11,579 nt of DNA from an uncultured Eubacteriales bacterium (GCA_905206455.1 CAJLHL010000076.1:1-11579); one strand, 5' to 3'; shown: positions 1 to 7,927, counted from the first letter of the stretch. Notes: generated by a model not told the origin, from the letters alone. Numbers and translations: made by a program.

Positions 1-239
1 GAGAGGTTTTTCATCTCCGCCATCAACTCTGTCGTATCCTCGCCGGCTTTTTTCATTTTCGGAATCTGTTTGGAATCCCGGTGCTGCTTCGCTTTGAGAG
101 CCTCTACTTCGCTCAGGAGATCTCTTCTTCTGTCATCGAGTTCGATGGCGTGTCCGATGTTGTAATCGCCTTTTCCTCTGGACTCCACCGCCTTTTTTAC
201 GTTGTCAAAATCCTCGCGAATTCGTTTGATGTCTAACAT
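1..239 (-). CDS. serS: Seryl-tRNA synthetase, N-terminal part (cut by window edge)
   Basis: The first 79 residues of the enzyme that charges tRNA-Ser with serine in the cytoplasm. The protein begins MLDIKRIREDFDNVKKAVES, the typical opening of bacterial SerRS. A charged helical stretch follows (EALKAKQHRDSKQIPKMKKA), matching the N-terminal antiparallel coiled-coil arm that grips the long variable arm of tRNA-Ser. The catalytic class II core lies outside the window. The ATG is preceded by GGAGG (251-255 on the complement) with 11 bases between, and no alternative start is needed. The gene lies 95 bases downstream of the UPF0182 gene with a hairpin terminator in between, so it probably has its own promoter or depends on partial readthrough; no clear promoter is visible in the short gap. 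Confidence 0.93.
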   Translation of the reverse strand, partial: MLDIKRIREDFDNVKKAVESRGKGDYNIGHAIELDDRRRDLLSEVEALKAKQHRDSKQIPKMKKAGEDTTELMAEMKNL

Positions 240-270
240 TTTCTATCAATCCTCCAGTAAATTTATTTCC

Positions 271-318
271 GAAACAAAAGCCGCAGGCGCGGATTCGGCT
301 GAATCCGCGCCGTGGTTT
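271..318 (-). terminator. Hairpin terminator between the UPF0182 gene and serS
   Basis: An 11-bp perfect stem (286-296 pairing with 301-311) with a four-base loop. On the complement strand it is followed by a T-rich stretch containing TTTTGTTT. The A-rich bases on the other side of the stem can partly pair with the T-rich stretch, which extends the hairpin. It lies just after the UPF0182 stop codon and reads leftward. The T-run is offset by about six bases from the stem, so termination may be partial. Confidence 0.6.
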
Positions 319-334
319 ATTCGGAAAACAGTAT

Positions 335-3271
335 CTATGCGGCCATCTGGTCCAGATAGCCGTTGAGCTCTTCGAGATATTTTCCATAGGTAGCCCAATC
401 GCCTTCGCGCTGCGCCGCCACAGCGTTATCATACGCCTCTGAAGCTAATCCTGCAAGTTCTGTCAGGGACAATGGCGTATCAGAAGACGGACTGTCTCCC
501 TGGTCTGGTTCGCTCTGTCCGTCGCCTTCCTGTGTTTCCGGAGGCGTACCGTTCGGTGTATAGTTTTCATCCAGTGAGAAGAGCTTGATCAGCGCTTCAG
601 CCAGCGTCGGTTCATAGGCGATACGGTCGCCGTATGCCACGATGACACGTTTTACCTCCGGCAGACTGGTATCGGTAGACGATTCCAGATAGACCGGTTC
701 TACGTAGAGAATCGAATCGTTGATCGGGATGACAAACATGTCGCCTCTCGTATATTTGGAACCGGAAGAGTTCCAGAGAGAGAATTCCTTGGATATTTCC
801 GTATTCTGATCGATTTGGGATTCGATCTGCATCGGTCCGTAGACAACTTTGTCTTTCGGAAGACGGTACAGTACCAGCTCTCCGTATTTATCTCCGTCGC
901 TGCGGGCGATAAGAAGACCGGTCATATTCTTCTTGCTGTTTGGAGTAAACGGAATCGAAGAGATGAATTCTTCCGATTCTTCGCCAGGAAGTTTCATGAT
1001 GTAATAGTTCGGTTCCATCTGTTTCTCTTCCTGTCCGTAGATTTCCGTAGCGATACTCCACTTGTCTTCGTTCTGATAGAAGACATTTACATCGTCCATG
1101 TGATAGCGCTGGTAAATATTCGCCTGAATCGCAAACAGTGTGTTCGGATAGCGGATATGTTTCGCCAGATCCTCCGGCATTTCGGAGATATCTTTGATCA
1201 GTCCCGGATAGATTTTTCCGATAGTATCGGCAATCGGTTCATCGGAAACCTGATAAAAGTCCACGGATCCGTTGTACGCATCTACTACCACTTTGATCGG
1301 GTTGCGGATATAGTTGACAGATGTGGTCTCATCCAGCTGATAAGATTTGGAGTACGGGTAGTAACTGCTGGTGGTGTAGGCGTCGATGATCCAATAGAGT
1401 TTACCGCTGTCGGATACCACGATGTACGGATCGGCATCGTAATACAGGAACGGCGCCAGCTTTGTTACACGGTCCATGATGTTTCTCTCGTACAGAATTT
1501 TGGAATTGCTGTCGATATTTGTGGATACGAGAATTTTAATATTCTGTTCTTTAATCGCGTAGAATATGCGTTTCAGCAGAGACAGTTCGATGCCGTTTTC
1601 GCCTTCATATGTAGTATAGACATTGGAAGTGCCGCTCGGATAGTCGAATTCCTGCTCGCTGGTATTTGTGATAATATAGTCGTCCGTGGATTCTCCGAAA
1701 TAGATTTCGGGACGTTTCACCTGGATATCCTGCGTATCGGACTCAGGAGGAATATTGTCGATAATCATCTTTGGCTGTCCGGTGGCTGTGATGGCGTCAA
1801 CTCTGGAGAGGGTGATGCCGTAACCGTGGGTATATTTCAGATGCTTTGACAGCCAGGACACGTCTTCTCCGAGGTTATCGTAGTTGATTTCTCTGGCGGA
1901 GAGGAAAGTCTGCGTATATTCTCCGTCGATCATATAGCGGTCTACGTCCACATCAAAGAAACTGTAATAGGCGCGGATACTCTGTGTCTGATTATAGAAT
2001 TGTTCAGACGGCGAAAAATCGTTGATTCTCACGTTGGAGAGGGTCGCGGAATTCTCGAGAATGCCTTCTGCAGTGAGGTTTTCACTGGCAGGGAAGTCGA
2101 TTTCATTCACACTGTCCAAGTCGTAGGCTTTCTGTGTGAATTCGATGTTGCTTTTGAGATATTTAGATTCTTTATTGAGCTCATCCGGCGATACATAGAG
2201 AGATTGCATCGCGGTACCTGCCAGTGTCGCCGCAACGGAAACGCAGATGGTGACGACAGGAAGAATGAGCATCTTTTTGTAGCTGTTTTTCCTCGCGAAT
2301 ATCAGCACTCCCACGGCGGACAGCACCGCCAGTACCGCTTCGATCCGATAAGCCCAGAGTGTGATATGGATGTCGGTAAATCCTGCACCGGTAACATTTC
2401 CCGTACCGGAGTACAAAAGTGTATACTGTTTCAGGAACAGAGCTCCGGCTACCGCAAGAAGGAACAGGACCGCCAGAATGACCACCTGGCGTTTCGCGAT
2501 ACTGAACATGACGCCGAAATTACTCTTGTCAAAAGATACGGAAGGCGTCCGCTTTCTGGCGGTTCTGTGTCCGCCGCCAAACAGCTGTTCCCACGGATTC
2601 TGCTGTACATTTCCGTCGTCATCCAAAACCTCCGCCTCTTCCACATCTTCATAAGCTTCATGGCGGTCGAGAATCGACGGGCGTCTCACACTGATCATGT
2701 ATGCATAATAGATGAGCGTAACCGCGAAAAATCCCACGATAACGGAAATCGCCATGCTGCTGATGGAATTCAGCAGGGCCAGACGGAATACATAAAACGA
2801 CACGTCGTTGTTGAAAATCGGATCCGCGACATTGAAGTCTGTGCTGTTCATCGCGTACAGAATTTGCTGCCACAGTGTGGTAGTGACCATCCATGTCAGC
2901 ACCAGAGAAAATACGGCGCTGATAATGTGGGTCATCCGGCTGATGGATTTGTCAGAGGCGCGGCCCGGTACGGTTTCCAACTTTCTGAGATATTCTTTTT
3001 TCAGAAGTCTCAGATACACTTCCGAAAGGGCGAATATGATGACAAAGGCCGGGATGCCGATTTTCAGCTCTGTGAAGAGCTTTTTAAAGAAGACCTGCGT
3101 GTATCCCAGGTCTTTAAACCACCAGTAATCCGTGACAAAGGTAATGATCGTACCGAAGCACAGAACCAGAATGATAAGAAGAAGAATTACGGCCGAAAGA
3201 CCGATTTTCTTCCCGCTGCTGCTTTTGTTTTTTTGCTTTTCTGTTTTTCCTTTACTTTTTCCTTTTAGCAT
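335..3271 (-). CDS. UPF0182 family large membrane protein (COG1615)
   Basis: A 978-residue membrane protein of the UPF0182 family, widespread in Actinobacteria and Clostridia and without an established function. After a Lys/Ser-rich N-terminal tail (1-22) there are about seven hydrophobic segments, near residues 24-47, 71-90, 114-139, 166-195, 262-281, 303-326 and 333-360. A long acidic/basic loop (about 202-245) lies between the fourth and fifth. The family signatures DPIFNNDVSFYVF (150-162) and GAGFTDIHITL (295-305) are present. The remainder, about 600 residues, is a large soluble domain, probably outside the cell. The tail has an acidic Pro/Ser/Glu/Asp linker (TPPETQEGDGQSEPDQGD) and a final helical segment. 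The start is supported by AGGAG seven bases upstream. It follows the zinc-ribbon gene by 40 bases with no terminator between, so co-transcription is likely. No frameshift or truncation is visible. Confidence 0.92.
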   Translation of the reverse strand: MLKGKSKGKTEKQKNKSSSGKKIGLSAVILLLIILVLCFGTIITFVTDYWWFKDLGYTQVFFKKLFTELKIGIPAFVIIFALSEVYLRLLKKEYLRKLETVPGRASDKSISRMTHIISAVFSLVLTWMVTTTLWQQILYAMNSTDFNVADPIFNNDVSFYVFRLALLNSISSMAISVIVGFFAVTLIYYAYMISVRRPSILDRHEAYEDVEEAEVLDDDGNVQQNPWEQLFGGGHRTARKRTPSVSFDKSNFGVMFSIAKRQVVILAVLFLLAVAGALFLKQYTLLYSGTGNVTGAGFTDIHITLWAYRIEAVLAVLSAVGVLIFARKNSYKKMLILPVVTICVSVAATLAGTAMQSLYVSPDELNKESKYLKSNIEFTQKAYDLDSVNEIDFPASENLTAEGILENSATLSNVRINDFSPSEQFYNQTQSIRAYYSFFDVDVDRYMIDGEYTQTFLSAREINYDNLGEDVSWLSKHLKYTHGYGITLSRVDAITATGQPKMIIDNIPPESDTQDIQVKRPEIYFGESTDDYIITNTSEQEFDYPSGTSNVYTTYEGENGIELSLLKRIFYAIKEQNIKILVSTNIDSNSKILYERNIMDRVTKLAPFLYYDADPYIVVSDSGKLYWIIDAYTTSSYYPYSKSYQLDETTSVNYIRNPIKVVVDAYNGSVDFYQVSDEPIADTIGKIYPGLIKDISEMPEDLAKHIRYPNTLFAIQANIYQRYHMDDVNVFYQNEDKWSIATEIYGQEEKQMEPNYYIMKLPGEESEEFISSIPFTPNSKKNMTGLLIARSDGDKYGELVLYRLPKDKVVYGPMQIESQIDQNTEISKEFSLWNSSGSKYTRGDMFVIPINDSILYVEPVYLESSTDTSLPEVKRVIVAYGDRIAYEPTLAEALIKLFSLDENYTPNGTPPETQEGDGQSEPDQGDSPSSDTPLSLTELAGLASEAYDNAVAAQREGDWATYGKYLEELNGYLDQMAA

Positions 3272-3311
3272 TTTTTAACTCCTAACTCCTGAATTTATAA
3301 ATACCGGCCGC

Positions 3312-6119
3312 TTATATACCGGTTTGCGGCTTATTTATATCTCCGTCCGCTGCCGGAGCGGCGCTCTGGATTCCTTCAGAACTGCCGAAAGCCGATATCT
3401 TGCTGTCGTCCGCTGCGAAAATGCCTGTAACCTGTGTCTCAATGCGGTGTATCAGGGTGGCCGCTCCCGAATCAGGGGCGAATAATTTGATTCCGATGAT
3501 GGCAAATTCGATGACCAGCAATACCGAAAGGAGGATGATCAATGTTTTCGCAACAGTTCCCAGACTTTCGTTTTCCTCTGAATCCGGATCAGAAGATGCT
3601 TTTGACTCTTCCCGCGCAGTTTTCTTTTCCGCTCTGCGCTGGCTGCGTTCCGCGCGGAGACGTTCCTTTTCCGCTTTTTTCTCGGCTTTTTCTCTCTGTT
3701 TGCGTTCCGCCTCCTTTATGGAATCGATGGCGTCGAGAGCTTCCATCATTTCTGTCTGCCGCTGCTGGGAGATCGTATCTGTGGTAATGCCCCGATGATC
3801 TGTTTCAGGGTCTATCGATGGAATATAGATCGATTCTGTCTGTGAGCGGGATGCGGCGATATCCTCCGGCCGGATGCTGAGGATATCCGGATTTTCTGTC
3901 GCTTCGCCGCTGTTCGGCTTTGTCTCCGAATCCGATTCTGTCCTGCATCCGTCGGAAATCGGAGCGCCGGCCGCTTTCGGCTGTCCGGTTTCCTGTATCT
4001 CAGGGATAGGGGAATCGGGCTCTTTCCCGTTTTCCGACATGATTTGACGGGCTTCAGGACCGAAAATATCTGTGATCGTCATTTTTGAAATACCGGACGG
4101 TTTTTCCCAGAATTCCATATCGGAATCCTGCGGCATATCCCCGCTGTTCTGCATCGTCTGCCGGATTTCCTGAGCCGCTTTTCTCTCTTCGAGAGCCGCC
4201 GCCAGCGCCGCCGCTTCAAGAGCCGGAATCTGCATCGTCTGCTGTGCTGCTTCAGAAGATGCGGACCCGTCTGCGATCTTGTCCGGCTTCAGATCACGCC
4301 CGGCCGGACGGTTCTCCACGGAATCCTGCGGGGTTTCGTCAGAAACGTCTGCTGCAGAGATATCATCCGTGATCTTAGCCGTCTCTTCAGTGCTGCAAGG
4401 ATTTTCGTCACCGGAAACCTGCGCATCACTGTCCGGAAGGAGTTTCTCATCCAGATCGCCGGCGAAAAAGTCATCGTCGGCATCCGTCTGGAAATCTTCG
4501 CCGATAACCGCGGCTTCTGCGGTATCTTCTTCACTTTTCGAAATGGCTTGGCTATTGTGGACTTCCGGTTCGATACCGGCTGTTTTTCTCTCCGCCGATG
4601 TTTCGTCGAATTGTGCGTAATCCGTCCTGTCCTCGCCGTCGACGTAGACGTGGCCGGAATCAGATGTATCTACGGTTTTTACGACGGTAGCGCCGTCGTG
4701 TCTTCTGGTCACTTCTACGGAAGCGTTTCCCTGAGCGGCATTTATTTCCACGGAAACCTGAACATTTTTCGGAGGCTGTTTTACCGCGTCGAGACGGACC
4801 TCGCGGGTCTGGACTTTCTTATCGTCGTTTAACGATGCAAGACTGATTTCCTGGGTTTTCACAGTCACCTTTGTGCCGGAAGGCTCATTGATGCTGATCT
4901 GAACGCTTTTGTCTTCTTCCGGCGCCTGACGCGGTGCGCCGTTTTCTCTTCGGAAAGCTTCGTACTCGTCTTCGATGGTACGAAAAGAAATGGTGGGAAC
5001 AAAGCGGAGTTTCTGGCTTTTTGTCTCCGCTTTCTGCGCTTCTTCATATTCGGCAGGTGTGAGATAAGTGACCTTTTCCATATCATCTTTAAAGCGTTTT
5101 TCCGCCTCGATCAGCCGATGAAATCCTGAAAATTCATCGGATTCACCGGTATCTTTCTTTTGCACTGTCTCATCGCTGCCCGGCGGAATTTCAGCTTCTT
5201 CGGATCCCGGCGTTATTTCCGGGCTGCCTGAAATAACGGTCTCATTATCTTTTTTTTCTTCCGTCTCTGTCCCCGCGGAAGCCGAAACGGCGTCAGCGGT
5301 CTTTAGAAACTCCGCCGTCTCTGCTCCTCTGTCTTTTACTGCAGCGGGTTTATCGGAAATTTTTCCATAGATGTCGCCGGAAATATTATGCAGCGCTTTG
5401 ACGAAGTCGTCTGTGAAAGTATCAGGCGCCGCCGTTTTTTCTTCCGCGGTCTTTTCTCTGTCATGTGAGTTGCCGGAATTGGAAGAAAATTGAAATGTAA
5501 AATGATCCTCTGAGGAACCTTCCTTTGCAGAACGGTTTTCGGAGGAGGTTTTCGGAGGATGAGAGATTGTATTTCTGGAGAGTTCCGCTGTCTGCGAATG
5601 CTCCGCTTCTATGTCGGATGAGAGAGCATCGCCAAGCAGGCCGGAGATGAGACTGCGCTGCGCATCGGACATGTCTGCGGAATTATGCAGATTCATAGAT
5701 GCGGGCAGATGAAATACGTCATTTTTCTGTACATCGTCTGACGGCGCTGCAGTACGGCTGTCTTCTGAGTATTTTCGGCCGGAGACCTCGGATCCTTTAA
5801 AGATGCGGTCCATCTCCCGGTCCAGTGTCTGCTGGCGTTTTTCGTTTTTCGTATCAAAAGTAAACAGATCTCTGATTTCCTCAGGCTCCGCCCAACCGTT
5901 CAGAGACTGGTCGTAAATCTTTCCGGAATTTTCATCGACAATCCGGCCGGATTTCCAGTCGATAGAAATGTCCTGTTGTTTCTTTGGCTTCGGATAGTCC
6001 TGTACGTTCCATTTGAATTCACTTCCGAATGTTTTTTTCTCGTCGGGAATGACTGCCCCGCAGTGCGGGCATTGACGGGATCCCGATATCAGTTCGTTAT
6101 TGCATACTTTACATCTCAT
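3312..6119 (-). CDS. Zinc-ribbon protein with long disordered region and C-terminal membrane anchor
   Basis: A 935-residue hypothetical protein. The N-terminus MRCKVCNNELISGSRQCPHC is a zinc ribbon (C3, C6, C17, C20). A conserved-looking block follows (FKWNVQDYP ... SGKIYDQSLNGW ... LFTFDTKNEKRQQ), then several hundred residues rich in Ser, Glu, Asp and Thr, probably disordered. Within this is a Val-rich patch (VQVSVEINAAQGNASVEVTR) that could form a small beta domain. Near the C-terminus come a highly charged Lys/Glu/Arg helix (KQREKAEKKAEKERLRAERS), one hydrophobic segment (TLIILLSVLLVIEFAIIGIK) and about 50 residues beyond it. This suggests a mainly cytoplasmic protein with a tail anchor. 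The chosen start has GGGAG 12 bases upstream; the ATG 39 bases further up has no ribosome binding site and lies only about 4 bases after the predicted transcription start. I do not know a function. Operon linkage with UPF0182 suggests an envelope role, but that is inference. Confidence 0.85.
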   Translation of the reverse strand: MRCKVCNNELISGSRQCPHCGAVIPDEKKTFGSEFKWNVQDYPKPKKQQDISIDWKSGRIVDENSGKIYDQSLNGWAEPEEIRDLFTFDTKNEKRQQTLDREMDRIFKGSEVSGRKYSEDSRTAAPSDDVQKNDVFHLPASMNLHNSADMSDAQRSLISGLLGDALSSDIEAEHSQTAELSRNTISHPPKTSSENRSAKEGSSEDHFTFQFSSNSGNSHDREKTAEEKTAAPDTFTDDFVKALHNISGDIYGKISDKPAAVKDRGAETAEFLKTADAVSASAGTETEEKKDNETVISGSPEITPGSEEAEIPPGSDETVQKKDTGESDEFSGFHRLIEAEKRFKDDMEKVTYLTPAEYEEAQKAETKSQKLRFVPTISFRTIEDEYEAFRRENGAPRQAPEEDKSVQISINEPSGTKVTVKTQEISLASLNDDKKVQTREVRLDAVKQPPKNVQVSVEINAAQGNASVEVTRRHDGATVVKTVDTSDSGHVYVDGEDRTDYAQFDETSAERKTAGIEPEVHNSQAISKSEEDTAEAAVIGEDFQTDADDDFFAGDLDEKLLPDSDAQVSGDENPCSTEETAKITDDISAADVSDETPQDSVENRPAGRDLKPDKIADGSASSEAAQQTMQIPALEAAALAAALEERKAAQEIRQTMQNSGDMPQDSDMEFWEKPSGISKMTITDIFGPEARQIMSENGKEPDSPIPEIQETGQPKAAGAPISDGCRTESDSETKPNSGEATENPDILSIRPEDIAASRSQTESIYIPSIDPETDHRGITTDTISQQRQTEMMEALDAIDSIKEAERKQREKAEKKAEKERLRAERSQRRAEKKTAREESKASSDPDSEENESLGTVAKTLIILLSVLLVIEFAIIGIKLFAPDSGAATLIHRIETQVTGIFAADDSKISAFGSSEGIQSAAPAADGDINKPQTGI

Positions 6120-6168
6120 AATCTTATCTATCTCCCAAATGCGGCAAATCGTGCTCATTTAATTAATA

Positions 6169-6197
6169 ATTATATAATAAAGAAAGATCCTAATCAA
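6169..6197 (-). promoter_or_regulatory. Promoter of the zinc-ribbon/UPF0182 operon
   Basis: On the complement strand, TTGATT (6197-6192), a 17-base spacer and a perfect TATAAT (6174-6169). The transcript should start near 6162. That leaves about 40 bases of leader before the chosen start codon at 6119 and argues against the upstream ATG at 6158. Confidence 0.75.
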
Positions 6198-6205
6198 CGA
6201 AAAAC

Positions 6206-6253
6206 AAAAAGGGAACGTCTTTCCTCTTTATAAAGAAGAACGTTCCCTTTTTT
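6206..6253. terminator. Bidirectional terminator
   Basis: GGGAACGTCTT (6211-6221) pairs with AAGAACGTTCCC (6236-6247) with one bulged base. A-runs on the left (6206-6210) and T-runs on the right (6248-6253) give a U-tract in both directions. No rightward gene enters it, so its main role is probably to end the leftward transcript of the small repeat-protein gene and to insulate the promoter of the zinc-ribbon gene. Confidence 0.8.
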
Positions 6254-6283
6254 GCGGGCCGGTAAAATATCCATTCGGGGCTT

Positions 6284-6475
6284 TCAGTCCGTAAATAACG
6301 ATGGTCGGCCGGTCAGTCCGCGGCTTTCGCCGAATATCACCGCCGTTCCCCGTATTCCTCCGATCGCTTCCGAACGCATATTTTCACAGAGTAGTAATCC
6401 GTGCATCTTTCTGCCGGACATCAGCCCGAAATGGTGCGAGAGATTTTTCCGCCGGCTGTACTCTGACCCAGAAAC
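6284..6475 (-). other. Open in-frame continuation after the small repeat protein (possible small ORF or extension)
   Basis: Directly after the TAA of the small repeat protein, the same frame runs on for 63 codons without a stop, ending at a TGA (6286-6284) about 30 bases before the terminator hairpin. Codon choice (GGC, GGA, GAA, GCG, ATC) resembles the neighbouring genes. An internal ATG at 6421 would give a 45-residue peptide starting MSGRKMHGLLLCENM, but no ribosome binding site precedes it. It may be a separate small gene, the tail of a longer protein interrupted by a stop, or an untranslated 3' region open by chance. I do not recognise the peptide. Confidence 0.25.
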
Positions 6476-6811
6476 TTATCTGCAGTCAGTAGCGCTGCCG
6501 CTTTTTTTGTTCTCTGCTCTCTTGGAATCTGTACAGTCTGTATTCTGGCTGTACGTGCTGGACATACCGGAAGTTTTTCCGGAAGTGGAAGGATCTCCGT
6601 ACTTAGAAGATGCGGAATTCTGTGTCTTGCTGGACATAGAATTGCTTGCCTTGGAGCTCATTTTGCTCTGTGCCTTAGAAGAAGCTTTCTGCGAAGGGGA
6701 ATTGCCGCCGCAGTCTGTCATCTTCTGATCGGCGGAATAAGTGAAACCGCCTTCTCTGAGTGTTGGAATTTCCTTACCCTTTGTCGTGTAACTGTCTTTA
6801 TCTTTTCTCAT
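6476..6811 (-). CDS. Small Ser/Lys-rich protein with eight-residue repeats
   Basis: A hypothetical protein of 111 residues. The start is well supported by AAGGAGG with a five-base spacer before the ATG. The N-terminal part (MRKDKDSYTTKGKEIPTLRE, then GGFTYSADQKMTDCGG) looks like an ordered segment. Residues 43-74 are four eight-residue units beginning ASSK, MSSK, MSSK and ASSK. The remainder is Ser/Thr/Lys/Asn-rich, and 25 of the 111 residues are serine. No signal peptide or membrane segment is visible. It reads leftward, divergent from the tRNA-Lys gene, and has a bidirectional terminator 222 bases after its stop. A spore or surface role could be imagined for such a sequence, but nothing here shows it. 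Confidence 0.7.
   Translation of the reverse strand: MRKDKDSYTTKGKEIPTLREGGFTYSADQKMTDCGGNSPSQKASSKAQSKMSSKASNSMSSKTQNSASSKYGDPSTSGKTSGMSSTYSQNTDCTDSKRAENKKSGSATDCR
6590..6685 (-). repeat. Four tandem 24-base units coding for (A/M)SSK repeats
   Basis: Residues 43, 51, 59 and 67 of the small protein each begin an (A/M)SSK motif, giving an exact period of eight residues. The fragments are ASSKAQSK, MSSKASNS, MSSKTQNS and ASSKYGDP. At DNA level the units have diverged, so the repeat is old or maintained at protein level. Confidence 0.7.
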
Positions 6812-6822
6812 TTCTGCCTCCT

Positions 6823-6842
6823 TGTAGCTCTCGTCGGCTACA
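6823..6842 (-). promoter_or_regulatory. Hairpin just upstream of the small protein's ribosome binding site
   Basis: On the complement strand TGTAGC and GCTACA form a six-bp stem with an eight-base loop. The stem ends at the AAGGAGG ribosome binding site, overlapping its first base. It could affect translation or mRNA stability. The stem is short, so this is tentative. Confidence 0.4.
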
Positions 6843-6932
6843 GTTTTATTTTGTTCTGTGTCAGCTTTTCTATGAGCGGAAAAATCTGAAAATTGAAAAG
6901 ATCGAATTTTTTTTAATTTTTAAAATAATATG

Positions 6933-6961
6933 TTGACAGGTTCTTTGATTATTGGTATTAT
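6933..6961 (+). promoter_or_regulatory. Promoter of tRNA-Lys
   Basis: A perfect TTGACA (6933-6938), a 17-base spacer and TATTAT (6956-6961, five of six matches). Transcription should start about 25 bases before the tRNA. Confidence 0.88.
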
Positions 6962-6992
6962 AGTCAAGGTCGTTGATAAGAGACGAGGACAT

Positions 6993-7068
6993 GCACCATT
7001 AGCTCAGTTGGTAGAGCACCTGACTCTTAATCAGGGTGTCCACAGTTCGAGCCTGTGATGGTGTACCA
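6993..7068 (+). tRNA. tRNA-Lys (anticodon CTT)
   Basis: A complete 76-base tRNA. The acceptor strand GCACCAT pairs with ATGGTGT (first pair G-U), followed by the discriminator A and an encoded CCA. The D arm has AGCTCAGTTGGTAGAGC and the T arm has the TTCGAGC loop. The anticodon stem CCTGA/TCAGG encloses loop CTCTTAA, placing anticodon CTT at 7026-7028, which reads the lysine codon AAG. It is transcribed alone from its own promoter to its own terminator. Confidence 0.97.
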
Positions 7069-7073
7069 ATCGA

Positions 7074-7106
7074 AACCGCTGTAGATTTTTCTGCAGCGGT
7101 TTTTTA
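7074..7106 (+). terminator. Terminator of tRNA-Lys
   Basis: AACCGCTGTAGA (7074-7085) pairs with TCTGCAGCGGTT (7090-7101), with one G-U pair and a four-base T loop, followed by a T-run to 7105. It lies five bases after the tRNA 3' end. Confidence 0.9.
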
Positions 7107-7122
7107 TATTTTAAACGAAGAG

Positions 7123-7148
7123 ATATAATATTATGTACCATATTATAT
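7123..7148. promoter_or_regulatory. AT-rich palindrome overlapping a TATAAT box, upstream of the endonuclease gene
   Basis: Perfect nine-base inverted repeat: ATATAATAT (7123-7131), eight bases between, ATATTATAT (7140-7148). A TATAAT occurs in each arm, on opposite strands. The rightward one (7124-7129) may be the -10 box of the endonuclease gene, but the sequence 17 bases upstream (TTTTTA) is a poor -35. The arrangement resembles an operator, or a weak promoter with symmetrical dyad. The rest of 7149-7305 holds only short hairpins (for example CACTT/AAGTG at 7223-7235) and no gene I can support. Confidence 0.4.
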
Positions 7149-7322
7149 TGCGTTTGGGGCGGAATGATAACACCGTGCCGAGGAACATTGTCTCTGCAGA
7201 CAGTACTTGAAGTTTTTTGTTCCACTTTCCAAGTGCTGAAAAAACAGCGGTATCAATCACAACTTTTCGTATTTAGAGGGAAAAACAGAAAAGAATTGCG
7301 CTTTTAGAAAGGAGCGGTATCT

Positions 7323-7922
7323 GTGAAGATTACGATCAAAAACAGCGATATTCAGCATTATAACGATAGTTCGGTTCCCGATTTTCCAAAGTACACGTCA
7401 CAGCTGATGAACTGGGCGAACCAAAATGCTCAGGGGACTCGGCCGAGAGTGGTAGGGCAGCTCTCGGAACTCTTTCCGCAGTACCGCAAAGAGTGCGGCG
7501 ACGGTGAGGAAATTTCCATCGGGGGATGGGAACGGTGGTATTCGGAAAGATATCCGGATTCCATCGACGAGGCGGCAGATAAGATTTTTCATCAGATGGA
7601 ACACCTGAAGGAAGCGATTCAGCTCATAGATCTCGATATGATCCGGCGCTGGGTCTATGATCTGGTCATAACGAAGACGTACAACGGTCTTTACATACAG
7701 AAGGCCATTCTGGCCAGACTGGCGGAAGAAAAAGGGACAGACTACCGTCTGGCCTGCCCGGAGGAAGAATCTCAGGGAATCGACGGATATGTGGGAGAGA
7801 CGGCTTATTCTATCAAGCCGGATACTTATCGTGCGAAAAATTTTCTGCCCGAAACGATCGGCGCGAAGATGATCTATTATGCGAAAACCAAAACCGGTCT
7901 CACTGTCGAGGTGGAGGAGTGA
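7323..7922 (+). CDS. Type II restriction endonuclease, MjaI family (predicted CTAG-specific)
   Basis: A 199-residue protein matching the MjaI restriction endonuclease family, recognised from the conserved block around NQNAQGTRPRVVGQLSEL (33-50) and from the C-terminal part. MjaI and its relative MthZI cleave CTAG; this specificity is transferred by family, not shown. The likely nuclease centre of PD-(D/E)XK type is PEEESQGIDGYVG (146-158) followed by YSIKP (162-166), with D154 and K165 as candidate catalytic residues. A WxxWY motif lies at 69-73. Start is GTG, with AGAAAGGAG eight bases upstream. Full length and intact for the family. It converges with the methyltransferase gene (68 bases between stops) and its own promoter is uncertain. 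The family is best known from archaea; base composition does not obviously differ from the neighbours. Confidence 0.9.
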   Translation: MKITIKNSDIQHYNDSSVPDFPKYTSQLMNWANQNAQGTRPRVVGQLSELFPQYRKECGDGEEISIGGWERWYSERYPDSIDEAADKIFHQMEHLKEAIQLIDLDMIRRWVYDLVITKTYNGLYIQKAILARLAEEKGTDYRLACPEEESQGIDGYVGETAYSIKPDTYRAKNFLPETIGAKMIYYAKTKTGLTVEVEE

Positions 7923-7927
7923 TTTCG

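Noticed and set aside
815..1849. Long rightward ORFs opposite the UPF0182 gene (also 2000-3268)
   Set aside because: They are shadow frames of the real leftward gene, which has family signatures, membrane segments and a good ribosome binding site.
6252..6728. Rightward 158-codon ORF opposite the small repeat protein
   Set aside because: It starts inside the terminator region without a ribosome binding site and its Leu/Glu-rich sequence is the complement of the Ser/Lys repeat.
7031..7225. Leftward 64-codon ORF ending in the peptide VHHHRLELWTP
   Set aside because: It runs antisense through the tRNA-Lys gene; this peptide ending is an artefact of translating the complement of a tRNA. No ribosome binding site.
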